Part shown: in pieces, positions 9,031 to 16,763 of the stretch | Layout: each line of letters starts with the position of its first letter | Numbering within the stretch: position 1 is the stretch's first letter | From: Bog-473 sp963756025 | GTDB taxonomy: Bacteria > Actinomycetota > Acidimicrobiia > Acidimicrobiales > RAAP-2 | Reading direction: 5' to 3' | DNA: 64,000 nucleotides | Assembly: GCA_963756025.1 (NCBI GenBank) | Contig: CAVWMF010000007.1 | Span: 434,001 to 498,000, forward strand | Translations under genes and position numbers: made by a program | Notes under the pieces: generated by a model | What the model was told of the DNA's origin: nothing | Databases searched by the model: none | What the model saw: only the letters and a program-made list of their open reading frames with translations

Positions 9031-9516
9031 ATGGACATTGTCCGGAACGCTGACGGCACCCTGGTCGTCCCGCTGCAACCGGCCCGCAGTCACGAATCCG
9101 ACGACAGCGTCGGTGCGGCAGGGGCACCCGAGGTGGGCGCCGCCGCTCCGGAGGTCGCCCCAACCACGCGGACCCTGCACCCCGGCGAAGGCGGCTATGA
9201 CGAAGCGCTCTCGGAGTGGGATCTGCAACAGAACCCGGATCGCGAGCCCGCCGTCTCGACCGTGAGCGGACGCCAGGAGGCGATGTCCCTCGTCCATGCC
9301 GTCGCCACCTCACCGGGCGACCCCGTGGCGCCGGCCGTCGACGCGCTCGCCGACGCAGAAGCGAGCGGCGAAGCACTACGACACGTGCTCGTGGGCGGCG
9401 TGCACTCCGTCGAGGATTTTGCGGCCGAGGTGGCGGCGGCCGAAGGCGGCGAGACGCTTTCGGCGCACCAGACCACCAAGATCATCGGCGAGGTGCTGTC
9501 CGAGCTCGATTCCTGA
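9031..9516 (+). CDS. Hypothetical acidic protein
   Basis: I do not recognise this 161-residue protein. It is acidic, Ala/Glu-rich, has no membrane segment or cysteine cluster, and appears partly disordered in its first 60 residues (APEVGAAAPEVAPTTRT). The second half looks helical and may form a small domain (HQTTKIIGEVLSELD at the end). It starts at ATG 9031 with AAGGAG about ten bases upstream, and its codon use resembles its neighbours, so I think it is real. It converges on the secreted-protein gene. Confidence 0.6.
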   Translation: MDIVRNADGTLVVPLQPARSHESDDSVGAAGAPEVGAAAPEVAPTTRTLHPGEGGYDEALSEWDLQQNPDREPAVSTVSGRQEAMSLVHAVATSPGDPVAPAVDALADAEASGEALRHVLVGGVHSVEDFAAEVAAAEGGETLSAHQTTKIIGEVLSELDS

Positions 9517-9549
9517 CCTCGGCCCCGGAGGTTCCGCCCCGTTGGCCGC

Positions 9550-10002
9550 TCAGCGACAGATGCTCTTCGAGTAGTTGTCCAATACCTTCAGTGCGGCTGT
9601 CACTTTGGGCGTCGATTCGGCGGCGGTAATACCCGTCTCGAACTGCTGCAGACTCGTCGACTTCTGGATCACCTTCTTGAAGGTGCTGTCCAGCTGGAGA
9701 GCGACTGCGGCGGCGGCCTTCACTTTGGCTGATGCGCCATTGAGGTAGGTGTTGAATTGCTTCTCTGCGTTGGCTTCGCCGTTGAACGTGGACAACAGCG
9801 CACTTTTGATGGAGGACCACTTGCCCGATTCCATCTCCTTGGCCACCGATCCCGACGCCTTGGTCTGCTTCGTCACTTCCGACTGGTAAGCCTTGCAGAG
9901 GCTCGACTTCTCCACCGTGGCCGAGGCCGTCGCCGCAGGCAGGAGGGCCAAAGCCAGTCCCACGACGAGCATTCCCATTCCGAGCCTGGCTCGTCGCAAC
10001 AT
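9550..10002 (-). CDS. Secreted small helical protein, unknown function
   Basis: A 150-residue protein with a clear Sec signal peptide: basic MLRRARLGMG, a hydrophobic core (MLVVGLALALLPAA) and a likely signal peptidase site after TASA. The mature part is Lys/Ala/Ser-rich and probably helical, with one Cys near each end (LCKAYQ and SICR) that could form a disulfide. No enzyme motif is visible. The start is ATG 10002. Similar exported helical proteins are common in Acidimicrobiia-like genomes but have no assigned role that I know of. Confidence 0.65.
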   Translation of the reverse strand: MLRRARLGMGMLVVGLALALLPAATASATVEKSSLCKAYQSEVTKQTKASGSVAKEMESGKWSSIKSALLSTFNGEANAEKQFNTYLNGASAKVKAAAAVALQLDSTFKKVIQKSTSLQQFETGITAAESTPKVTAALKVLDNYSKSICR

Positions 10003-10149
10003 TTTGAATCCGCCTTCCGCTCTCGGGTTGCAGCGCAGCCTAGCTGACCCGTCTCGGCTCACTGTTGGGCGGAGGCGGATTGTGGCGCGCAGTAGCTTGG
10101 GTGCCTCGGGGCACAACAGTGACGTCATTGCGAGGAGCCGACACGACCG

Positions 10150-10815
10150 ATGAGTGAGTATCAACTGCATGAAGGCGTGGCACATCTCTCCATGGACGAC
10201 GGAAAGGTCAATGCTCTCGGGACTGCTTCACTGACCAGCCTGAGCGCACAGCTCGACCAGGCTGAGAAGGATGCGGCCACCGCGATCGTGCTGTCCGGGC
10301 GTGAGGGCAAGTTCTGCGCGGGGTTCAACTTGGCCGAGATCCGCGATCCGGAGGGAGCAATGGCGCTCCGGCGTCAATTCATCGACTTCATCCTTCGTCT
10401 CTTCGAGTCGGAGAAGCCGCTCGTCATCGCCTGTTCGGGCCACGCACTGGGTGCCGGGGCAGCGCTCCTGGTGACCGCCGATCGGCGCATCGGACTGGAC
10501 GGTGAATTCAAGCTGGGGTTCAACGAAGCCGCCGTGGGCGTCACCATTTCTCAAGCCACTATCGAGCTGGCCCGTTATCGCATGCCCATGCCGTGGTTCG
10601 AGTCGATCATCTCCGGCACGACGTTCACCCCGCAGCTGGCGGTCGGCGCGGGACTGCTGGACGAGGTCGTGTCCGACCCCGGGGAATTGCTCGCCGAGTC
10701 GTTCCGGGTGGCCCGTGAGCTCGGCGCCATCCCGACCAACATCTACGGCGCGATGAAGCATCTCGCCCGGGGTGCGGTCGCCGCGAACGTTCGCCTCGAA
10801 CGTGCGCGGCTCTAA
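10150..10815 (+). CDS. Enoyl-CoA hydratase/isomerase (crotonase family)
   Basis: A 221-residue crotonase-fold protein. The oxyanion-hole segments are FCAGFNLAEI and CSGHALGAGAALL, and the NEAAVGV block follows. It lacks part of the usual C-terminal trimerisation helices (family about 250-260), which is typical of the short subgroup annotated crotonase/enoyl-CoA hydratase in actinobacteria. No partner genes for beta-oxidation lie next to it, so the substrate is open. The start is ATG 10150. Confidence 0.88.
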   Translation: MSEYQLHEGVAHLSMDDGKVNALGTASLTSLSAQLDQAEKDAATAIVLSGREGKFCAGFNLAEIRDPEGAMALRRQFIDFILRLFESEKPLVIACSGHALGAGAALLVTADRRIGLDGEFKLGFNEAAVGVTISQATIELARYRMPMPWFESIISGTTFTPQLAVGAGLLDEVVSDPGELLAESFRVARELGAIPTNIYGAMKHLARGAVAANVRLERARL

Positions 10816-10860
10816 GACGAGTGGACCGTCGCGCCCTCCCATGGTGAGCAAATCCCGCCC

Positions 10861-11406
10861 CTATTTCGGATTCGTTCCCAACGTCGCACAGATGGCATCC
10901 TCTGCCTCTGACCACGACTGGACGCGGGTGAATGCCGGCCCCTCACCCCGCGCACGCGGACCGAACAGGTAAAGATATTCGACGACGCCGACCATGTGGT
11001 TCAGGACGTAGCTCCTGTCGTCGATGAAGTGCGATACCCGAAGCTCTGCGCAATGCTCGGCCTTCTCCGGCCTCTGCCGGCAGAAGCGAATCTGGGCGGG
11101 ATCGATGTTGGTCAACGCGAAGAACCGGTGATGCTCGAGCCACTGCTCGGTCCTCTCCTGGATTCGAGGACCGCACTTCGAGATGATCCAGACGCGGCCG
11201 CCGAACCGATCGCAGAGCCGCCGGACCGAATCCGCCGCGCCGGACATCATGGGCGTCGCCATCGCAGCCTCGAAGCCTCCCGAAAGGAAGGCGGTGTCAT
11301 CCCCGCTCGGGTGAGAAGAGCCATCGTTGATCACCCCTCCGAAGTCAATGCCGAGTACCTGCTGTCTTGGTTCCATGCTCAGATTGTGAGGCCCCGAAGG
11401 CTTCAT
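10861..11406 (-). CDS. HAD-like hydrolase with altered motif I
   Basis: Protein of about 171-181 residues with the HAD layout: motif I GIDFGGVIND near the N-terminus, motif II-like VWIISK, and a late acidic pair in SHFIDDRSYV. The second Asp of the normal D-x-D motif I is Gly, so phosphatase activity may be lost or changed; such DFGGV variants are known in uncharacterised HAD-like proteins. ATG 11376 (MEPRQQVLG) is an equally likely start. It is divergent from the LysR gene across a palindrome at 11428-11452 and may be its target. Confidence 0.7.
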   Translation of the reverse strand: MKPSGPHNLSMEPRQQVLGIDFGGVINDGSSHPSGDDTAFLSGGFEAAMATPMMSGAADSVRRLCDRFGGRVWIISKCGPRIQERTEQWLEHHRFFALTNIDPAQIRFCRQRPEKAEHCAELRVSHFIDDRSYVLNHMVGVVEYLYLFGPRARGEGPAFTRVQSWSEAEDAICATLGTNPK

Positions 11407-11427
11407 TGGAACTAGCGATTGCCACTT

Positions 11428-11452
11428 GATCTATAGTGAAAAACTATAGATC
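11428..11452. promoter_or_regulatory. Perfect 10-bp inverted repeat between HAD and LysR genes
   Basis: GATCTATAGT-GAAAA-ACTATAGATC: ten-base perfect arms around a five-base spacer, containing a T-N11-A core as in LysR-type operators. It lies in the short divergent interval and runs into the first codons of the LysR frame, so it is a good candidate for autoregulation and control of the HAD gene. Confidence 0.7.
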
Positions 11453-11457
11453 CCGAC

Positions 11458-12315
11458 CTGATCACTCTCGATGCCCTCCGGGCCTTTGCCGTCTTCGCCG
11501 ACCATCTCAATTTCACGAGAGCCGCCGAAGAGCTCCACGTCTCGCAGCCCGCACTGCACGTCAAGGTGCGCAAGCTTGCTGCCGGCATCGGCGACGCCCT
11601 CTACGTCAAGGAGGGGCGCGCTCTGCATCTGACGGAACTCGGTAGATCGGTGAGCGTGCTGGCCGCCGAACTCGATCATCGGGTCGATGGGTTTCTCAAA
11701 GATCTCGGTTCTCCCCCCGACGCGACCCTGGTCCTGGCCGCGGGAGCGGGCGCACACAGGTGGGTGACCCAGGGCGCAGTGAGGCTCCTTCTCCAGCGTG
11801 GCCATAGGCTTCGGCTCCTCTCGACAGATCGCGATCAGACCATCGCCGCGGTGCGCGATGGTCATGCTGACGTTGGAGTCACCGTGTTGCAATCCCGGCC
11901 AATTGGCGTCGCAGTCGTCGAGTTGGCCCACTACAGCCAGGTCGTCGTCCTTCCCCTGGAGCACCGATTGGCCCGGTTACGGACGATCGGAATGACGGAC
12001 CTGGCAGGTGAGGATCTGATCATGCCGCCGGAAGGGAGGCCGCAGCGAGAGGCGCTCGATCGAGCGGCGCGACGAAAAGGAATCGAGCTCCGGGCGACTG
12101 CGGAGGCCGAGGGCTGGTCCCAGATGTTGGATTTCGTGAGCCTCGGCGTGGGCATCTGCGTCGTGAACGGCTGCGTCGAACCCAACGACGGGACGGTCTG
12201 CCGGCCCGTCGATGACCTGCCGACGGTCTCGTACTCGGCTGTGTTCCGCACGGCCGCTCGCCAGGATCCGGCAGTCCGGCGTCTCCTGGAGGCGTTGCAG
12301 GCAGGCGCTCCATGA
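11458..12315 (+). CDS. LysR-family transcriptional regulator
   Basis: LysR-type regulator of about 285 residues. The N-terminal winged HTH is unmistakable (LRAFAVFADHLNFTRAAEELHVSQPALHVKVRKL in frame from about 11476), followed by the substrate-binding domain. Oddly, the frame has no ATG, GTG or TTG before the HTH: it opens at 11440 after a stop, and the first standard start (GTG 11566) would remove the DNA-binding helix. Candidates are CTG 11458 or the non-standard ATA 11446, which would give the normal (M)DPDLITLDALRAF start. The TGA overlaps the ATG of kptA. The listed start is a guess. Confidence 0.8.
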   Translation: MITLDALRAFAVFADHLNFTRAAEELHVSQPALHVKVRKLAAGIGDALYVKEGRALHLTELGRSVSVLAAELDHRVDGFLKDLGSPPDATLVLAAGAGAHRWVTQGAVRLLLQRGHRLRLLSTDRDQTIAAVRDGHADVGVTVLQSRPIGVAVVELAHYSQVVVLPLEHRLARLRTIGMTDLAGEDLIMPPEGRPQREALDRAARRKGIELRATAEAEGWSQMLDFVSLGVGICVVNGCVEPNDGTVCRPVDDLPTVSYSAVFRTAARQDPAVRRLLEALQAGAP

Positions 12316-12914
12316 GTCGCGACGTCAAGTCGCTCAGCAAGCGACTCTCCTGGCTCCTCCGCCACGGGGCCGGTGAGGCCGGCCTCGTCATGGATGAAGC
12401 AGGTTGGTCAGCCATTCCCGACGTGCTCGAGGTGCTGTCCATGTCGCATGCCGAGCTCGAGAGCGCTGTCGAGTTCAACGACAAGGCGCGGCTCGAGATC
12501 GACGAGGATCGTATCCGTGCCTGTCAAGGGCACAGCCTCGAAGGAATGCCGGTGACCCTCGAAGGTCTCGAGACAAGCTGGGAAGTCGTCACTCATGCGC
12601 AAGCGCTCTGGCACGGGACGACCGTGACGGCGATCGAGGGCATCAGCCAGTCCGGAATCACCCCGGAACGCAGGACCCACGTCCATCTGGCCGCCGATGT
12701 CGGAAGCCGATTGGGAAAGCGTTCTGCGGTGGATCTGCTCCTCGAGGTTGATCCGTCGAAACTCGACTCGCTTTCGCTCACTGTCTTTCGTTCACCAAAC
12801 GGTGTATTGCTCGTGCGACGGGTGCCCCGGGAGGCTGTGGTCGGCGTGCAGGCCGTGTCGAAACTCGGTGATCGGGATCTCCACACCGCGAAAGTCCGGC
12901 TCGCTCTTCTCTGA
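12312..12914 (+). CDS. kptA: RNA 2'-phosphotransferase (Tpt1/KptA)
   Basis: NAD-dependent enzyme that transfers an internal 2'-phosphate from RNA to NAD, releasing ADP-ribose 1'',2''-cyclic phosphate. The conserved set is present: LSWLLRHG at the N-terminus, RIRACQGHS in the middle, LWHGT near residue 97 and RRTHVHLA. Length is 200 residues, as in bacterial KptA. In eukaryotes it finishes tRNA splicing; bacteria lack that pathway and its role there is unresolved (RNA repair or NAD-based RNA modification are proposed). The start overlaps the LysR stop, so the two are coupled. Confidence 0.92.
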   Translation: MSRDVKSLSKRLSWLLRHGAGEAGLVMDEAGWSAIPDVLEVLSMSHAELESAVEFNDKARLEIDEDRIRACQGHSLEGMPVTLEGLETSWEVVTHAQALWHGTTVTAIEGISQSGITPERRTHVHLAADVGSRLGKRSAVDLLLEVDPSKLDSLSLTVFRSPNGVLLVRRVPREAVVGVQAVSKLGDRDLHTAKVRLALL

Positions 12915-13037
12915 CGAGGCGCGGGCGGCGGTGCCTTTGCGCGCTGCGCACGATGCCGGTGTGATCTTGGTGGGCTACGGTGACGCCCCGTGGTCGCCCT
13001 TACCAACTCCCTGGTCAGAGTGGCCTAGGCCCGCGAC

Positions 13038-14069
13038 ATGGCAACCCCGGACGAAGACGGCCCCGTTGCCGGAGACCGGGCTGCTCCGCCTCCGCCCAGT
13101 CCAGAGCGACCGTCCGGAATCCCTTCCACCGGTGGACCGGTGCAACGTGTCCGCGCTGCGGTCGGCTCTGTGGTCGTGGGCCACGGGGAAGCTCTGGAAC
13201 AGCTTTTGGTCGCGTTGTTGTGCCAAAGCCATGCCCTCGTCGAGGACGTCCCGGGGGTCGGCAAGACGTTGCTGGCCCGGGCGTTGGCGGCCACAATGGG
13301 CTGCAGTTTCCGCCGGATCCAGTTCACGCCCGACGTTCTTCCCTCCGACATCACCGGCTCGAGTGTGTACAACCAGCACACGACGGACTTCGAGTTCCGC
13401 CCCGGTCCGGTGTTCACCCAGGTGCTCCTGGCCGACGAGATCAACCGGGCCACACCACGTACCCAGTCGGCCCTTCTCGAAGCGATGGAGGAACACCAGG
13501 TCACCATCGATGGCCAGACGACCGTGCTCCCGAAACCCTTCTTCGTCCTGGCCACGCAGAATCCGATCGAGCTCGAGGGCACCTTTCCGCTTCCCGAAGC
13601 CCAACTCGACCGTTTCTTGATCCGTGTCACGCTCGGCTATCCGAGCGTCGACGACGAGCACGCCATCCTCCTGCGCTTCGAGGATGACGATCCCTTCAAC
13701 CGGCTTTCCCCGGTCATCACCGCAGAAGAGGTCATCGGACTGCAACACCAGCGTGGACAGGTGACCGTCAGTGCCGCCGTTCGCGGCTACCTGGTGGACC
13801 TCGTCCGCGCCACACGTCACGACGAGCGGGTGGCTCTCGGCGTCAGTCCTCGCGGCGCCCTCTCGCTGCACCGCGCCACCCAGGCCCGAGCCCTGCTCGA
13901 GGGCCGCTCGTTCACCATTCCCGATGACGTCAAGGCTTTGGCCGGCCCGGTTCTCGCCCACCGCCTGATCCTTACCGCCCAGGCCCGCTTGCGGGGAGAC
14001 TCGGCGGGCGCCGTCCTCTCCCGGATCCTCGACGAGATCCCCGTACCAGTGGAGGACGACGCCGGGTGA
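13038..14069 (+). CDS. MoxR-family AAA+ ATPase
   Basis: Chaperone-like AAA+ ATPase, 343 residues. Walker A is in VEDVPGVGKT (near residue 72), Walker B in LLADEINRA, sensor 1 in LATQNP, and the arginine-rich lid domain follows, ending in the MoxR-type GVSPRGALSLHRATQA. MoxR proteins work with a DUF58 protein, here the next gene, which overlaps it by four bases. The first 30 residues are Pro-rich and disordered. The client is unknown. Confidence 0.92.
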   Translation: MATPDEDGPVAGDRAAPPPPSPERPSGIPSTGGPVQRVRAAVGSVVVGHGEALEQLLVALLCQSHALVEDVPGVGKTLLARALAATMGCSFRRIQFTPDVLPSDITGSSVYNQHTTDFEFRPGPVFTQVLLADEINRATPRTQSALLEAMEEHQVTIDGQTTVLPKPFFVLATQNPIELEGTFPLPEAQLDRFLIRVTLGYPSVDDEHAILLRFEDDDPFNRLSPVITAEEVIGLQHQRGQVTVSAAVRGYLVDLVRATRHDERVALGVSPRGALSLHRATQARALLEGRSFTIPDDVKALAGPVLAHRLILTAQARLRGDSAGAVLSRILDEIPVPVEDDAG

Positions 14070-15301
14070 CCCGCCGGGTGACCGCCTATTGGTGGGCGGC
14101 ATCCCTCCTCGTCGCCCTCGCCGCTGTCGGATGGGCGATCCATTCGGTGCCCCTGGCGCTGACCGGCACGCTCGGTGCGATCACTGTTCTCGTCGGATGG
14201 GTGTGGCAGAAAGAGTGCCTCACCAACCTCACGTACACCCGCACGATCAGCCAGACCCGGGCCACGTTCGGTGAGGAGATCTCCCTGGGGATCGAAATCG
14301 TCAACGACAAGGTCCTCCCCCTGACGTGGTTGCACGTGGAGGACGTCGTTCCCGCCCTACTGTCCATCCGGGGTGGGACTATCGATGATGCGGTATCGCG
14401 TCGCGATGCCGTCCTCCACCTGTTGCTCCCGGTCCTCCCCTTCGGCCGCGTTCGTCGCCGTCTGACCATCGTGTGCGACCGGCGAGGCACGTACAGGTTT
14501 GGTCCGGTGCGCCTCGAGTCCGGGGACCCGATCGGGTACGGCCGGGACACCACGAGGCTGACCGAGGTCGAGCACCTTCTCGTCTACCCCAAGGTGTTTG
14601 CGTTGGAGCCGCCGGACATGGCCTCGCGCATGCTTCTCGGAGATCAGCGCTCGTCATCGATCCTCCTCGGCGACCCGAGCCGGGTGGCCGGGGTGCGCGA
14701 ATACCGGGCCGGCGATCCACTCCGCCATGTCGACTGGCGGGCGAGCGCACGCGCCCCGTCGTTGTTGGTTCGCGTCTACGAACCCACGACCAGCCTGCGC
14801 GTGGCGACCTTCGTCGACCTCCACGCGCCGCGGGCCCGAGGGAGGATGCCGTTCCTCGATCTCACCGAATTCACCGTCGCCGTCGCGGCGTCGGTCGTCG
14901 CCGATCTCAGTGTCAAGGGAATCGGCGTCGGCCTCTACTCGACGGGGACCGTGGACGGCCATCCCCTCACCCATGCTCCGAGCACGTCGCCCTCCGCCTT
15001 GGCCGACATGATGGAGTTGCTGGCCCGGGTGTCACCCTATGCGCCCGAGTCGATGGCCGACGTGCTCGCGTCCGAGTGCGGGCGGTTTCGAAGCGGCATC
15101 AGCGTCGTCGTCATTGCCGCTGACTTTCCCGAACGGACGCTTGCCGCAATGGCGCACGTTCGTCGTCGACTCCCGGTGACGGCCGTCTGGGTGGGCAACG
15201 ACATCGGTAGGCCGCCGCCCTCCGGCACGGTTGATGTCCGAGAGGAGGTGGCCTACGTCGAGGACTGGAAGCACCGCACCACGATGGAGTTGGCTCGCTG
15301 A
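14066..15301 (+). CDS. DUF58 membrane protein
   Basis: A 411-residue DUF58 protein, the usual partner of MoxR ATPases. Two N-terminal membrane helices (AASLLVALAAVGWAI and LALTGTLGAITVLVGWVW) precede an Ig-like region and the diagnostic VREYRAGDPLRHVDWRASAR block (about residues 210-230), followed by a vWA-like fold. The GTG start overlaps the moxR stop. The three-gene set MoxR-DUF58-DUF4129 recurs in actinobacteria, often with a transglutaminase, which is not present here. Confidence 0.9.
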   Translation: MTRRVTAYWWAASLLVALAAVGWAIHSVPLALTGTLGAITVLVGWVWQKECLTNLTYTRTISQTRATFGEEISLGIEIVNDKVLPLTWLHVEDVVPALLSIRGGTIDDAVSRRDAVLHLLLPVLPFGRVRRRLTIVCDRRGTYRFGPVRLESGDPIGYGRDTTRLTEVEHLLVYPKVFALEPPDMASRMLLGDQRSSSILLGDPSRVAGVREYRAGDPLRHVDWRASARAPSLLVRVYEPTTSLRVATFVDLHAPRARGRMPFLDLTEFTVAVAASVVADLSVKGIGVGLYSTGTVDGHPLTHAPSTSPSALADMMELLARVSPYAPESMADVLASECGRFRSGISVVVIAADFPERTLAAMAHVRRRLPVTAVWVGNDIGRPPPSGTVDVREEVAYVEDWKHRTTMELAR

Positions 15302-15308
15302 CGTCGTC

Positions 15309-16763
15309 GTGCCCGCCTGCCTGGTCGCGGGCGAGGCGACATGGGTAAGCCTGCTCGTCAATGCATCATGGAACGGCGGACATCGGCCACCCGTGCACGT
15401 GCCTTACGTGAGCTTCGCTGTTCCTGCTGTCACGGCCGTCGTGGCGATCGCCGCCACAGCACGCCTTCGCTGGCGCCGGTGGCGGCGCGCACTGCTCATT
15501 GCCGTCATCGCGGTCCTCGGCGCCGCAATCACCGCCGGGTGTATCAGCACGTTGAGCGTCGCCGGGTCCGCGTGGCGCGTCGCGAGCCACCCCTGGAGCA
15601 GTCAGGGCCACCGTGCGGCTGTCGCCGCCGGAGCCGCCTGGTTCGTCGCCATCGTGGCATGGACCAGAGGAACGTGGCTGGGCACCATCCGTCCTTCATT
15701 CCGCCACGCGGCCTGGTCGGCCGGTCTCTCCGCAATCGCCTTTATCGGGATCTTCATCGGACGCGCGCCGCACCGCGATGAAAGCTTTCGGGCCACGACG
15801 GGTGACGCCGGCGCCCTGTTCGTCGTCTTCTTCTTGCTGACCGGCACCGCCTTGATGCTCATTCGTCAGCGCGAGATAGAGCGGGAGGTTCTCTACGGCT
15901 CGTCGGCGGGGCCAGGGCTCCGATGGTTGGGCGTCCTTGCCGTACCGCTGGCACTCATCGCCGGCGTCTCGTTGCTGGTCGCGGTGGGCGGTGGCCCGTT
16001 GGCCCGACTCGTCGGACGGGCCGCGGTCGGCGTCGTGAAGGGGATCCGCTGGATCTTCACCGAGCTGGGGCACCTCGTGCCCGGTGGTGGGCGACGACGG
16101 CAACCGGCTCAGAAGCCCTTTCTTCCCGCCCACACCAGGCCGCCCGTCGCCCGTCGCCCACTGAGACTTTCGGGCGACGTCCCGATCGTGGTGTGGGAGA
16201 TCGTCGGTGCGCTGAGCATCGCCGCGGTGATCTGGCTCGCGCTGCGCTACCTTCGCCCGCGCCGGTTGCGACGCTCACACGACGAGAGCTCCGACGTCGA
16301 TGAGGAACGCGATTCGATCTTTACGTGGTCGCACCTCATCGCGCAGCTCCGCCTCACCTTGCTTGGGCTTCTCGACCACCTCCGCCGGTTGTGGCGCCGT
16401 CATGAAACGGCGCACGGACCCACCCCACAGGTTGAGGTGGGAGTGCACCGGCTCGGACCTTTCGAGGACATCCGGGCGACCTACCGTCGGGTGCTTGTCG
16501 TGGCCCGCCAACGGGAATCACCACGCGGCGCCGCCGAAACAGCCTGGGAGTTCGAACGACGCCTTTCCCATGACTTCGACGCCGGCGGGGAGAGCGATGC
16601 CTCCCTCTCCCTCCACGACCTCACCACCCTCTACCAGCGCGTCCGTTATGGCGACGACCGTCTCGGCGAACAGGAGCTCCTGAGCGGTCACGCTGCGGCG
16701 GACACGGTCATCGTGGAACTACAGAATTTCCCGTCAACCGAACCCGATCAGCTGTCCTTGTAG
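15309..16763 (+). CDS. Multi-pass membrane protein with C-terminal DUF4129
   Basis: Protein of about 484 residues: five or six transmembrane helices in the first half, then a Pro/Arg-rich cytoplasmic linker, one more helix (VVWEIVGALSIAAVIWLAL) and a cytosolic DUF4129 domain (YRRVLVVARQRESPRGAAETAWEFERRL). DUF4129 sits at the end of MoxR/DUF58/transglutaminase operons. I chose GTG 15309, seven bases past the DUF58 stop; an ATG-containing frame reaching back to 15231 would overlap that gene more deeply. The end overlaps the converging kinase gene by 16 bp. Confidence 0.8.
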   Translation: MPACLVAGEATWVSLLVNASWNGGHRPPVHVPYVSFAVPAVTAVVAIAATARLRWRRWRRALLIAVIAVLGAAITAGCISTLSVAGSAWRVASHPWSSQGHRAAVAAGAAWFVAIVAWTRGTWLGTIRPSFRHAAWSAGLSAIAFIGIFIGRAPHRDESFRATTGDAGALFVVFFLLTGTALMLIRQREIEREVLYGSSAGPGLRWLGVLAVPLALIAGVSLLVAVGGGPLARLVGRAAVGVVKGIRWIFTELGHLVPGGGRRRQPAQKPFLPAHTRPPVARRPLRLSGDVPIVVWEIVGALSIAAVIWLALRYLRPRRLRRSHDESSDVDEERDSIFTWSHLIAQLRLTLLGLLDHLRRLWRRHETAHGPTPQVEVGVHRLGPFEDIRATYRRVLVVARQRESPRGAAETAWEFERRLSHDFDAGGESDASLSLHDLTTLYQRVRYGDDRLGEQELLSGHAAADTVIVELQNFPSTEPDQLSL

